Of a stretch of DNA of 26,633 bases, positions 17,115 to 24,402 are shown piece by piece. The position numbers were made by a program, and so were the translations under genes. A model generated the notes under the pieces. It made no database searches and was not told the origin of the DNA. It was given only the letters and a program-made list of their open reading frames with translations. Origin of the DNA: a virus; IMG/VR virus record IMGVR_UViG_3300042527_000112, positions 1 through 26,633 of that record. One strand, written 5' to 3'. How positions within the stretch are numbered: position 1 is the stretch's first letter; each line of letters begins with the position of its first letter.

Positions 17115-17138
17115 TTGCTAGTCTCCTTTCGTTGTTAA

Positions 17139-17804
17139 TTATAGCGAAGCCTTGGGAGCTACGAAGGCGTTGTTGGCGATCTTGACCTGAACGATGGTGT
17201 AGGTATCGCCCCACTGGTTTGTTTCACCCGGGGGATATGCCACCTCGCGACCAAGACCAACAACACGGACCTGACCTTGCACCGTAGTTGCAACCGGGGT
17301 TGCATTCAGTGCGGTGGTCGAGAATCCGGCGCCGCCGTTGCCAATCGAAGTGCCGCTAGCGGTAGTATAACCAGCCGTGGTGGTGAAGTTATACTGACGG
17401 CCAAGGTACGCCGTGGTTACGGAGCCTTCAACTTGAGCCTCGTACACGACTTCCGGATCAGAGAAGATCCAGAAGACGATGTCGGTTGATGCGTCAAGGG
17501 TAGCTTTCGATGCCCACTTGGACACAGAGCGACGGCCCTGTGAATCGGTGAACTCGACGCCATCAAAGACGCCAAAAATTGGAGAAGTTGCAGCTGCAGC
17601 GGCTCCAATGGTTAATTGGCCAGAAGTGTTAAGGCCGACAGGCTGGTATTGGTAAAATGCTTGACCAACGCTCAGCGAGTACGGCGCGGTGTACGTTCCA
17701 CTTCCAGGACCGTAGGTGTTTGTGCCAATAAATGGGGTAGCACGATCTAGGCCACTGGGGTGGTATACAGGCTTCAGACCAAAGGGTTTAAATGTCGTTG
17801 CCAT
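17139..17804 (-). CDS. Head decoration/capsid-associated protein candidate (221 aa)
   Basis: It starts at the ATG at 17804 with AAAGGA eight bases upstream. The sequence is Gly/Thr/Ala-rich beta protein: KPFGLKPVYHPSGLDRATPF, later SLSVGQAFYQYQPVGLNTSG, SPIFGVFDGVEFTDSQGRRS and DTYTIVQVKIANNAF. The position directly before the capsid gene (24 bases apart) and the lack of any enzymatic motif fit a decoration or cement protein. In several uncultured podophages I recall a protein with the KPVYHPSG start in this position, without an assigned role. The call is by context and fold style. Confidence 0.75.
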   Translation of the reverse strand: MATTFKPFGLKPVYHPSGLDRATPFIGTNTYGPGSGTYTAPYSLSVGQAFYQYQPVGLNTSGQLTIGAAAAATSPIFGVFDGVEFTDSQGRRSVSKWASKATLDASTDIVFWIFSDPEVVYEAQVEGSVTTAYLGRQYNFTTTAGYTTASGTSIGNGGAGFSTTALNATPVATTVQGQVRVVGLGREVAYPPGETNQWGDTYTIVQVKIANNAFVAPKASL

Positions 17805-17832
17805 TTATTTGTCCTTTGTTTTTGAAGAAATG

Positions 17833-18384
17833 TTATTGAAAACGAATATTACTATTCGCCTTGTTGGCCTCTTTCTCCATCTGCAGAATACCGCCCTCCA
17901 GTATAGAACGGCCGCCCTTACCTTCTTGTGATGCTCCCCGAACTTGCGCGGTGATATTCCGCTGATGCTCAAGGGGATCCTCTAGGTGCAGCATGCGCAT
18001 TACTTCCTGGTAGACCTCTTCTGGTAGCTTAAAGAGAACCATCTCGTTACAACTAACACAGCCTTCAAACTTGCCTGAACTCATCTTGCCTAGTGATTCA
18101 AAGCCTTTTCCTAATTCGCTGGCTTTCACTGGCTCATAGCCTAGAGCTAAACGTTTGTCGATACTGTCGTACTGGTTTGTGGTACTTAACCAGCACAAAT
18201 GAAATCCCGGGATTGCATCCTTCGGGATGTCGGGCAGCGCGCTGTTCTGCCACTTGTCGCGGAACGCATCCAACCGTTCCCGGCGCTTGATATCATCTTC
18301 GCTCGCAGTGTTGCGATTCTTGACCTCTTGGACGCGCTCTTCGAGTCGATCGTCTAGGTCTCTCTTAATTCTTACGTTTGCCAT
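17833..18384 (-). CDS. Conserved head-module protein of unknown function (183 aa)
   Basis: The N-terminal 45 residues are charged helix (RIKRDLDDRLEERVQEVKNR). The centre carries PGFHLCWLSTTNQYDSIDKR followed by LALGYEPVKASEL, a segment I recall as conserved in phage proteins lying between scaffold and capsid genes, and two cysteines in EGCVSCNEM that could bind metal with others nearby. The C-terminus is Gln/Asn-rich helix. The ribosome site GGAG is formed by the last codon and stop of the scaffold gene, so the two are coupled. A role in head assembly is inferred from location only. Confidence 0.8.
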   Translation of the reverse strand: MANVRIKRDLDDRLEERVQEVKNRNTASEDDIKRRERLDAFRDKWQNSALPDIPKDAIPGFHLCWLSTTNQYDSIDKRLALGYEPVKASELGKGFESLGKMSSGKFEGCVSCNEMVLFKLPEEVYQEVMRMLHLEDPLEHQRNITAQVRGASQEGKGGRSILEGGILQMEKEANKANSNIRFQ

Positions 18385-18386
18385 TT

Positions 18387-19382
18387 TTAACTCCGATTCT
18401 GTCTGTCGTACGCGGCGTATGCCTTAATCATCGCGTTGCGCTTTGCCTGGTCATCCCACGCGCCCGCGTCCTTAATTGCCTGAACACGCTCACGGCTTAG
18501 CGTGATGGTGTTCGCCGATTTAGCGGATGGGTTTGCGGACCTACCAGAGGCCGCGGGGGTTACCCTTTTCGCGCTAGTGCCGGTTCTTGCTGCGTACCTG
18601 TGTGGCAAACGTGCAGCCAATCGATTGTCCAGCTCGTCCCAGTACTCGGGGTCTGCCGGGTCCCATCCATCGGTTGCTAACTCTTGGTCGATTACCTTGG
18701 CGATGCGACTGTCTGTGTCGCGCGCCTGGGGGTCGTACCATTTATTCTTATCTAACCAACGCCTTGCGTTTTCTTGCACCTCGCCGCCCCGCGGCGTTGG
18801 TACATTTTGAGACGGCTGTTTAACCTGCTCCAGCTGCATCTTCTTGTAGCTCTGCGCCTGTGCGAGTCGGTTTTTTGCATCCTGGAGCTGCTCCAGGTAC
18901 TCTACCTGATCCGCCGCGTTGCCCGCCTGAGAGGCCTGCAACAGCTTCATCTTTGCGTACTCTACGCGGGTTGCCTCGTCTTCAATCGCCTTATCTAGCT
19001 GTGCAAACTGGTAAGACGCGGCTGTGTTCTCTACCGCAGCAAGTCTTCGAGCAAGTTCTTCATTTTTACGCTCAAGCGCGCTGATTTTATGTTTAGCAGA
19101 GGCCTCTCGCTGTTTTGCGAGCTCTTTTTTAAGCCTGCGCTCTTCTCTACGAGCCTCGCGAATTCGTTGCCGATCTTCGTCGGTCTCATCATCCTCGTCG
19201 TCATCGCCGTCAGCCTCCCGGGACTCGCTTTCTTCAGCGTCACCAGAGGCTTCAACGTCAGCGTCGGCATCCTTCTCCTCGTTTTTCTTATCTTCAACGA
19301 AGGGATCCTCTTCTGTCTCCACGGCCGCCACTACGCTGCCGTCTTCCAGTTCCTTGACCGGAATATTTTTTTCTTCTGCCAT
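18387..19382 (-). CDS. Scaffold protein candidate (331 aa)
   Basis: Residues 1-70 are extremely acidic (EADGDDDEDDETDEDRQR). Residues 65-200 are a long alpha-helical/coiled-coil region (RRLKKELAKQREASAKHKIS, later AKMKLLQASQAGNAADQVEY). Residues 210-260 include a conserved-looking NARRWLDKNKWYDPQARDTD, and the C-terminus is basic (TAAASGRS-like, then KRNAMIKAYAAYDRQNRS). Acidic helical body plus basic C-terminus, placed between portal and capsid genes, is the usual signature of podovirus scaffolding proteins, which guide capsid assembly and leave before DNA packaging. GGAG lies nine bases before the ATG. Confidence 0.85.
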   Translation of the reverse strand: MAEEKNIPVKELEDGSVVAAVETEEDPFVEDKKNEEKDADADVEASGDAEESESREADGDDDEDDETDEDRQRIREARREERRLKKELAKQREASAKHKISALERKNEELARRLAAVENTAASYQFAQLDKAIEDEATRVEYAKMKLLQASQAGNAADQVEYLEQLQDAKNRLAQAQSYKKMQLEQVKQPSQNVPTPRGGEVQENARRWLDKNKWYDPQARDTDSRIAKVIDQELATDGWDPADPEYWDELDNRLAARLPHRYAARTGTSAKRVTPAASGRSANPSAKSANTITLSRERVQAIKDAGAWDDQAKRNAMIKAYAAYDRQNRS

Positions 19383-19399
19383 CTAAACTTTCTCCAAAG

Positions 19400-19840
19400 T
19401 TAATCAACAAAGGCTTTCATGCGCTGCGCATGTTCAAAGCTGCGGATTCGGCTGATGATTTCGCGGGCCTGGATCGTGATAAATATCACGGGGGCCCCCT
19501 CATCGTCGGGGCTAACCACAAATCGGTCGCCGCCGTACTTAATCGTCCGCACCAGGTCACCGACTTTACACCAGGGCCCCTCGGGCCACGGCTCCAGCGT
19601 GTCTGGGCTCATGTATGCCAGCGGTCCGATCTGTATAACCTTGGCAACGGTTTCGTTGTACCGCAATGTTGCCTTGGTCTCGTCGACCAGAATAATTCCG
19701 CCCTTGCTTGTGGTCTTCTCCCGGCGCAGTTGAACCAGCACCCGGTCTCCGGCCACGTCAATGCCTGGGTCAATGTCCGGAAAACATTCTTTTTCCGTTC
19801 TAAGGTCAGGCTCGTGTTTGTGTGAAACGTCAATCGCCAT
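19400..19840 (-). CDS. GroES-like co-chaperonin (146 aa)
   Basis: Residues 28-110 match the Cpn10 fold: GDRVLVQLRREKTTSKGGII (residues 31-50), LVDETK, ETVAKVIQIGP (63-73), KVGDLVRTIKYGGDRFVV (92-109). The mobile loop equivalent contains SKGGIIL, the GGI(I/V)L tripeptide core that contacts GroEL. The acid N-terminal tail and a Pro/Trp-rich loop (PWPEGPWCKVGD) are phage additions; T4 gp31 is the classic functional parallel. The start is placed at the ATG at 19840, nine bases after AAGGAG; an upstream ATG (19876) lacks a site and overlaps the previous gene. It is expected to partner with host GroEL for capsid folding. No GroEL is encoded in this window. Confidence 0.88.
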   Translation of the reverse strand: MAIDVSHKHEPDLRTEKECFPDIDPGIDVAGDRVLVQLRREKTTSKGGIILVDETKATLRYNETVAKVIQIGPLAYMSPDTLEPWPEGPWCKVGDLVRTIKYGGDRFVVSPDDEGAPVIFITIQAREIISRIRSFEHAQRMKAFVD

Positions 19841-19859
19841 TCGGCAAGCTCCTTCTAGG

Positions 19860-20051
19860 CTATACAGCCTCGTCATCCTCCGTGAGGATCTCGTCTATCA
19901 ACAACAAGGCTCGAGAGAGCCCCTCTCCTTTGCCCACAAGTCTTTGGTACTGCTCAAAGTTGTGAACATTCGTGCCAGACGCCAGGGTGGCGTCTAGTAT
20001 CATCTTTTCTTCTTTGACTCGGCGAATTACCTCGCCAACAATATCTTGCAT
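19860..20051 (-). CDS. Small helical protein before groES (63 aa)
   Basis: Residues 1-18 (QDIVGEVIRRVKEEKMIL) and 28-60 (VHNFEQYQRLVGKGEGLSRA, then LLLIDEILTEDDE) look like a helical hairpin. There is no ribosome site before the ATG at 20051. The ATG instead lies inside the right arm of a perfect inverted repeat. An in-frame ATG at 20003 is an alternative start. The 35-residue C-terminal pattern Y-x-x-L-(V/x)-G-x-x-x-G-x-x-x-A is one I associate with small head-module proteins, function unknown. Confidence 0.68.
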   Translation of the reverse strand: MQDIVGEVIRRVKEEKMILDATLASGTNVHNFEQYQRLVGKGEGLSRALLLIDEILTEDDEAV

Positions 20052-20069
20052 AAAACAACGTATGCAAGA
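20044..20069 (-). promoter_or_regulatory. Perfect 9-base inverted repeat spanning the start codon of the 63-aa gene (also weak motif site D)
   Basis: The coding strand has TCTTGCATA (20069-20061), an eight-base CGTTGTTT spacer and TATGCAAGA (20052-20044). The start codon ATG at 20051-20049 lies inside the second arm. The left arm and spacer read TGCATACGTTGT (20066-20055), 10 of 12 matches to the promoter-like element found before three other modules. The site may act as an operator, as an mRNA hairpin hiding the start, or as a diverged promoter. Confidence 0.45.
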
Positions 20070-20086
20070 CTAGAGAAAATGCCGCC

Positions 20087-20305
20087 CTAGTACAGCGAGC
20101 CGCTTGTGCCGCGAAGGTTGTTCTCGGGGCCGATTTGGGTTGCGTTTCTCATCTTGGCCTGTGCCGCGCCTTTTTTCCAGTTGTTATCGCGGTGGCTGCC
20201 TGACGGGCCTGGGTCAATGTTGCCGCCGTTACCGCCGCCATAGCCGGGCTTGCCGGTCTCTTGATAGGTCTGGCGGAAGCCTTTGAGTTGCTGCTCTGTT
20301 GCCAT
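20087..20305 (-). CDS. Small Gly-rich protein after portal (72 aa)
   Basis: The sequence begins with a short helix (ATEQQLKGFRQTYQETGKPG) followed by Gly/Asn-rich linker (GGGNGGNIDPGPSGSHRDNN) and a basic stretch (WKKGAAQAKMRN) ending RGTSGSLY. The start overlaps the portal stop as TAATG, so it is translated by coupling. Not recognised. Low-complexity tails of this type occur in small virion proteins. Nothing points to an enzyme. Confidence 0.75.
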   Translation of the reverse strand: MATEQQLKGFRQTYQETGKPGYGGGNGGNIDPGPSGSHRDNNWKKGAAQAKMRNATQIGPENNLRGTSGSLY

Positions 20306-23055
20306 TAGATTGCTCCTTGTGGTGGTTGTTGTTGTGCGTCGATTGCGGCCTGTACCGCCGCAGCCTGCTGCCGAAAGGCTTCTTGCTCTACCGCGATGCC
20401 GTGCTTCCTGATGTCTGCGTCCGCCGTGTTGATCGCGTCGATTGCCGACATTGCCTGCTCGTGCTCTAGCTGGCGCTGCATTCCGTCTAACTCTGACCCT
20501 ACCTGCATAGCCGCAATTCTTTCTCGCGATGCGTTGTTGATGTTGGCCATCGCGATGTTGGTCGCGTTTTTCTGGCTGTCGATCTGGCTCTGGGTCCGAT
20601 ACTTGGTCATAAGCTCGGCGACTTGTTGCTCGAGCTCGGCAACCTTTAGCTGGTAATTTTGCTGGTCGCGTTGGTTCTCCAGCTGCAGTCGCTGCACGGC
20701 CTCCTGGGTCTTGCGCTGAGTCTCCGCCATCTGTGTCTTCATCAACACATTTGCGGTTGGATCCATGGCCGCCATTTGCTCCATGGCCGACTGCTTGGCC
20801 TGCTGAACCTTTTGCACCAGGCCCATAATCGCAGGCTGTGCGCCTTGGAATGTGACCGCGGCGTCTTGTGACACCATCTCCGCCGCCAGTGCCAGGGCCT
20901 TTTGATCCTCCAGGGACAGCGGCTTTTCTTCGTGCAGTCGTAGAACGTCCTGCCCGCCCGCCGCCTCCGCGATGTACCCGCGCATAGACTGCAGGTAGTG
21001 CAGCGTGAGGTGTTGCTTAATGTGCTCCAGTGCAAGCGGCGCAAACTGGGGCCCGATTAGGGGGCTGCCACCATAATTGGGGTCCTGAGCATACGCCAAG
21101 TGAACCTTGATGTGCGCCAAATGGTCCTGATCCGGGTAGGCCGCCGCGGGGCGGCCCATGGACATTGCTACGTTCTCCAGCGCCGGGTTGGCCTCTTTAA
21201 TTCCATCCGGATCGGGCAATATCTCACTAATTGCAGGCACTTTTAGCTGCTTCAGAACGCGCCGGTGCGCAGCGCGAAGGTCGTACAACTGCGGCGCGGA
21301 GTTAGCCATCTGTAAAATGGCCTGCGCCTGTGCCAGTCGCTGGGTTTCCGAAAAAATATTCGGGTCAGAGACGGGCCTGATGTCGTTGTTTGATGCAAAG
21401 TCGCGCACCTCAATCTCGGTGCCCGACTGGTTGTCCATGTCTTCCAGGTACCAGTGATTGATACGGGACAGGATCTTGAATGACTTGGCCTGTGAGCGGT
21501 GCAGCCTTGCGTGAATGCTTGAGAACACCTTAGCGCCCTGCTCAATCAACGCCTGGGTGGTGCCCACCGGCGTATTGGCGTTTGCGTCACCGATTTTTTC
21601 CTCGGCCGTCGTCACCACGCCCTTTGCGGCTGTGGTTAGCCAACCGAGGAGGTTGTATAAAACACTCGAGGGTTGGTTGAACGGCAACGGCATAGCCAAT
21701 TTGCGGACGTCGTCCACGCCGGGAGCACCTTCGATCTCTAGAACCTGCGTCGGCTCAATCCGGTCACTCTGTCCAGAAATGCGGCCGCCTTTAAGCTTAA
21801 GCATTGTCTGGCTGTTGTTAATGTGTGCTGAATCCAAAAGAGCGCGAAGAGCGCCAGTAAGGGCGGCAGACAAACCACCAATAAGATGAGGAAGCCCAAT
21901 GGCGTACGCACCACGCCATGGAATAAACTTGAACTCCACCATCCAATCAAGCTTCGTAAAGAGCTCATCCCCGGACTCCCAGTTGCGGTAAAGTGATAGT
22001 ACCTTGCTGGAGCTGTCATCGATTGTCAAAATGTACGGGGCCCGCTTGCCTTGTGTAATCGGGTCGTCTTCCAGCCTTAAGAAACACGTAATCTCGTACA
22101 CGCGACGAACGCCGTCGACGTTCTTTTGCGGCACGTTTTTGCCCTCAATTTTATCGTTGGCTTTTTGCGACCTTGTTTGCTCATCCAGCTCAATTGCAGA
22201 GACCGTGATGATGTTAATGTCGCGGTACAGCCCGGACTCGATGCGTTGCTTAAACGCGTCTTCCGTAATATCCTGCTGCTCCGTAACCCGCGGCGATGTG
22301 TAGAAGTTTGTCGTGGAGTAGGGCAGGAAAATATTGTCGATTGGGATCCACTCGCACACCGGACGGAGCTGTTCCTGATCCCAGCGCCATTTAAAGTACT
22401 GAGACCCGCCAAGTGGCAGCTGTGTTAGGATCTGCTCCATCTCATCGCGGTACTCCTCAACCTGCTCCGTGAGCTGCCAGTTAAGGAACTGCGACTTGCG
22501 CTCGGCTACTTCCGCGCGCTTGCGGTCTGCCTCTCCCTTTATTTCCGACTTAACAATCCCTTCAGGCGGGAGTAACTCTCGCGAGCTAGACGCCGCGAAG
22601 TCGACACAAGCCTCTGCCATAACTGGATGCACAACTTTGGAAGCCCCGTCAAACGTTGCCCCACCTGGCGCATCTTTGCCAAGACCTGTCCTGCGTAGTC
22701 CTTCTTCATATTGTTTGTCCCTTTCTTTTCTAGCCTCTCGGTCAACGTCGATGTACTCCAGGTACTCGGTCGCCAAAGAGTCAAGCAGGCCCTCCTCAAA
22801 CGTCTCCGCCAGGTTTACGTAAAACTCTGGGTTCTGCGAGGGTCCCTCTTTTGGTGTGTAGTTGATAACCACCGAGCCGTCATCGAGTTCAATTACCTCC
22901 TCGTCGGACTCGCCCGGCTCAAGGCCAAGCGCGTCCTCGATAAGCTCGATTTCATTTTCCTGCATGACAGACTGCTGAAAGTCCTCGTTCTTTTCCAAAT
23001 CAAGGCTTCCAAGGTTTGCACCCTGCTGCATTGGCATCATCGGTAGTTGTGGCAT
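20305..23055 (-). CDS. Portal protein, P22-like (916 aa)
   Basis: The dodecameric head vertex through which DNA enters and leaves. After an acidic N-terminal region (residues 20-60) comes a helical part with EARKERDKQYEEGLRRTGLG and DGASKVVHPVMAEACVDFAA (about 137-156), then RELLPPEGIVK. This sequence style is characteristic of the P22-like portal family, and the length is long, as expected. The centre includes FKWRWDQEQLRPVCEWIPID (about 221-240) and the crown/stem region PLLG-like SVLYNLLGWLTTAAKGVVTT. The last 150 residues are Gln/Ala-rich coiled coil (ENQRDQQNYQLKVAELEQQV) that may form the P22-type barrel. The gene overlaps the preceding stop as TAATG. Confidence 0.94.
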   Translation of the reverse strand: MPQLPMMPMQQGANLGSLDLEKNEDFQQSVMQENEIELIEDALGLEPGESDEEVIELDDGSVVINYTPKEGPSQNPEFYVNLAETFEEGLLDSLATEYLEYIDVDREARKERDKQYEEGLRRTGLGKDAPGGATFDGASKVVHPVMAEACVDFAASSSRELLPPEGIVKSEIKGEADRKRAEVAERKSQFLNWQLTEQVEEYRDEMEQILTQLPLGGSQYFKWRWDQEQLRPVCEWIPIDNIFLPYSTTNFYTSPRVTEQQDITEDAFKQRIESGLYRDINIITVSAIELDEQTRSQKANDKIEGKNVPQKNVDGVRRVYEITCFLRLEDDPITQGKRAPYILTIDDSSSKVLSLYRNWESGDELFTKLDWMVEFKFIPWRGAYAIGLPHLIGGLSAALTGALRALLDSAHINNSQTMLKLKGGRISGQSDRIEPTQVLEIEGAPGVDDVRKLAMPLPFNQPSSVLYNLLGWLTTAAKGVVTTAEEKIGDANANTPVGTTQALIEQGAKVFSSIHARLHRSQAKSFKILSRINHWYLEDMDNQSGTEIEVRDFASNNDIRPVSDPNIFSETQRLAQAQAILQMANSAPQLYDLRAAHRRVLKQLKVPAISEILPDPDGIKEANPALENVAMSMGRPAAAYPDQDHLAHIKVHLAYAQDPNYGGSPLIGPQFAPLALEHIKQHLTLHYLQSMRGYIAEAAGGQDVLRLHEEKPLSLEDQKALALAAEMVSQDAAVTFQGAQPAIMGLVQKVQQAKQSAMEQMAAMDPTANVLMKTQMAETQRKTQEAVQRLQLENQRDQQNYQLKVAELEQQVAELMTKYRTQSQIDSQKNATNIAMANINNASRERIAAMQVGSELDGMQRQLEHEQAMSAIDAINTADADIRKHGIAVEQEAFRQQAAAVQAAIDAQQQPPQGAI

Positions 23056-24350
23056 TATTTGTAATCTTCCATCACGGATCTGTAGCCCGACGGCGTGTCG
23101 CCCGCGGCGGCTGGTGCCGCGGCCATGCCCGCGCCCACTGCCATGGGTCGAGTCCTCGCCGCCTGTAGCGCGCCCTTAGTCGCACGTCTGTAGGGCAGAG
23201 CAAAAAGATAATTCATCGGGTCGCCGATTAAATTTGCTAACGTGGCGCCTGTTTGGTACGCGCCACTTTGAGTGTCAGAGTACGGCACAAAACGACCCTG
23301 TGGCACACTCATGTACGTCTCATCCGCGAGCGTGGGCTGATACATGCCAAGTTTTTGGCCCATCTCCATGTACCCGCGGGCTGTATCTATCGGCGCGTTA
23401 CGCGCGCCCATCATAAAATCTCTCATTGACTTTGCCGTCTGCTCATACCCGCGCATGCGCTGCGGCGTGCGGTTTGACACGGCGAGCTCCGCCTCCATGT
23501 CTCGCGCAGACTTCATCTGCCCGCCGTCTTTTTTAGCCGGCGTGATGCCCCTAGAAATGTCTAGCTCGTGCTGGAGGTATTGCGGGTACTCTGACGGCGG
23601 CCGCTCGAGGTATCTTTCCTCGACGCCTTCCGTGCGCGCCCGGTTTCTCCAGTCGGCCATGCCGCGAGCAGTGCTGGGACGCTCCCCCACGATGGCGGCT
23701 CCGACCTCACCGTATTGGTGCCTGGCCGGGTTAAATTCTGCGATGATAATATCGAGCTCTTCATCTGTCGGGTAGCGCTTGTTGCGCGCAAAAAATTCCG
23801 CCTTTAGCTTGTCGATCAAGGGCGTCTTGCCGGACGATAACTTAGCGTTTTCAATCGCGGTCGACATCCTCGCCATGTAGTCCGCGGATGGCGTAATCGA
23901 GGACTGCATCTCTTGCGGAATAGACTCAAGGGTCCCAGCCTCTTGAGCCTTCTCAATATTTTTTACAACGTTCGGGTCGTTGATGTCCTGCACCTTAGGC
24001 CGCAGGTACGTCCCCTTTACGCCACGTCCAAGCATTGCCTGCGACAAAAACTGATCCGGCACGTTTGGGTTTATTAAATTTGGATCTGTGGCCAGCTCGT
24101 AACGAGCCCGCGGCGCCGCCGAGATTCCGGTCCTTAACCCGCCGGTCGGTTTGCTTAACGACTGGATGTGATCCTTAAGCGCCTGCACCTCTTCAGCCGG
24201 CGGCTCCTTGCCGTACAGTTTTTTGTACCTGGCGATCGCGTTTGCAATTTGTTTGGTAAACTGCTCTACAGCTACCTGCTTGCCCCCGGCCATGGCCGGC
24301 ACGCCTGACATCTCCAGTAACATCTCGCGCGGTGATTTAATCGGGTTCAT
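23055..24350 (-). CDS. Unrecognised protein between terminase and portal (431 aa)
   Basis: I do not recognise this family. It begins MNPIKSPREMLLEMSGVPAM. Two helical segments look like copies of one motif: about 30-64 (TKQIANAIARYKKLYGKEPP followed by AEEVQALKDHI) and about 178-208 (LIDKLKAEFFARNKRYPTDE followed by ELDIIIAEF), both with a basic helix, a (K/R)-x-P turn and an acidic helix. The middle is charged and Tyr/Arg-rich. The C-terminal 60 residues are Ala/Met-rich (AVGAGMAAAPAAAGD) and could be membrane-active or buried. It is the first gene after promoter-like site C and is coupled to the portal gene. A virion protein or packaging accessory is possible. Confidence 0.85.
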   Translation of the reverse strand: MNPIKSPREMLLEMSGVPAMAGGKQVAVEQFTKQIANAIARYKKLYGKEPPAEEVQALKDHIQSLSKPTGGLRTGISAAPRARYELATDPNLINPNVPDQFLSQAMLGRGVKGTYLRPKVQDINDPNVVKNIEKAQEAGTLESIPQEMQSSITPSADYMARMSTAIENAKLSSGKTPLIDKLKAEFFARNKRYPTDEELDIIIAEFNPARHQYGEVGAAIVGERPSTARGMADWRNRARTEGVEERYLERPPSEYPQYLQHELDISRGITPAKKDGGQMKSARDMEAELAVSNRTPQRMRGYEQTAKSMRDFMMGARNAPIDTARGYMEMGQKLGMYQPTLADETYMSVPQGRFVPYSDTQSGAYQTGATLANLIGDPMNYLFALPYRRATKGALQAARTRPMAVGAGMAAAPAAAGDTPSGYRSVMEDYK

Positions 24351-24370
24351 TATTGTGGTGTCTCCCTAGC

Positions 24371-24382
24371 ACCACTTATGCA
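24371..24382 (-). promoter_or_regulatory. Conserved element TGCATAAGTGGT (site C), promoter-like
   Basis: The coding strand reads CTTTGTGCATAAGTGGTGCTAGGGAG, between the terminase stop and the 431-residue gene. It matches sites A and B at 11 of 12 core positions and ends 20 bases before the ATG, with the AGGGAG ribosome site just after it. The short distance would place the transcription start inside or at the end of the element. Confidence 0.55.
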
Positions 24383-24402
24383 CAAAGACGACAATGCTCG
24401 CC

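Noticed and set aside
16398-17138. Plus-strand open frame opposite the capsid gene
   Set aside because: No start context or domain; the minus strand carries a well-supported capsid gene with a strong ribosome site.
19400-19876. Longer GroES start at 19876
   Set aside because: It lacks a ribosome site and overlaps the previous gene; the ATG at 19840 has AAGGAG at good spacing.
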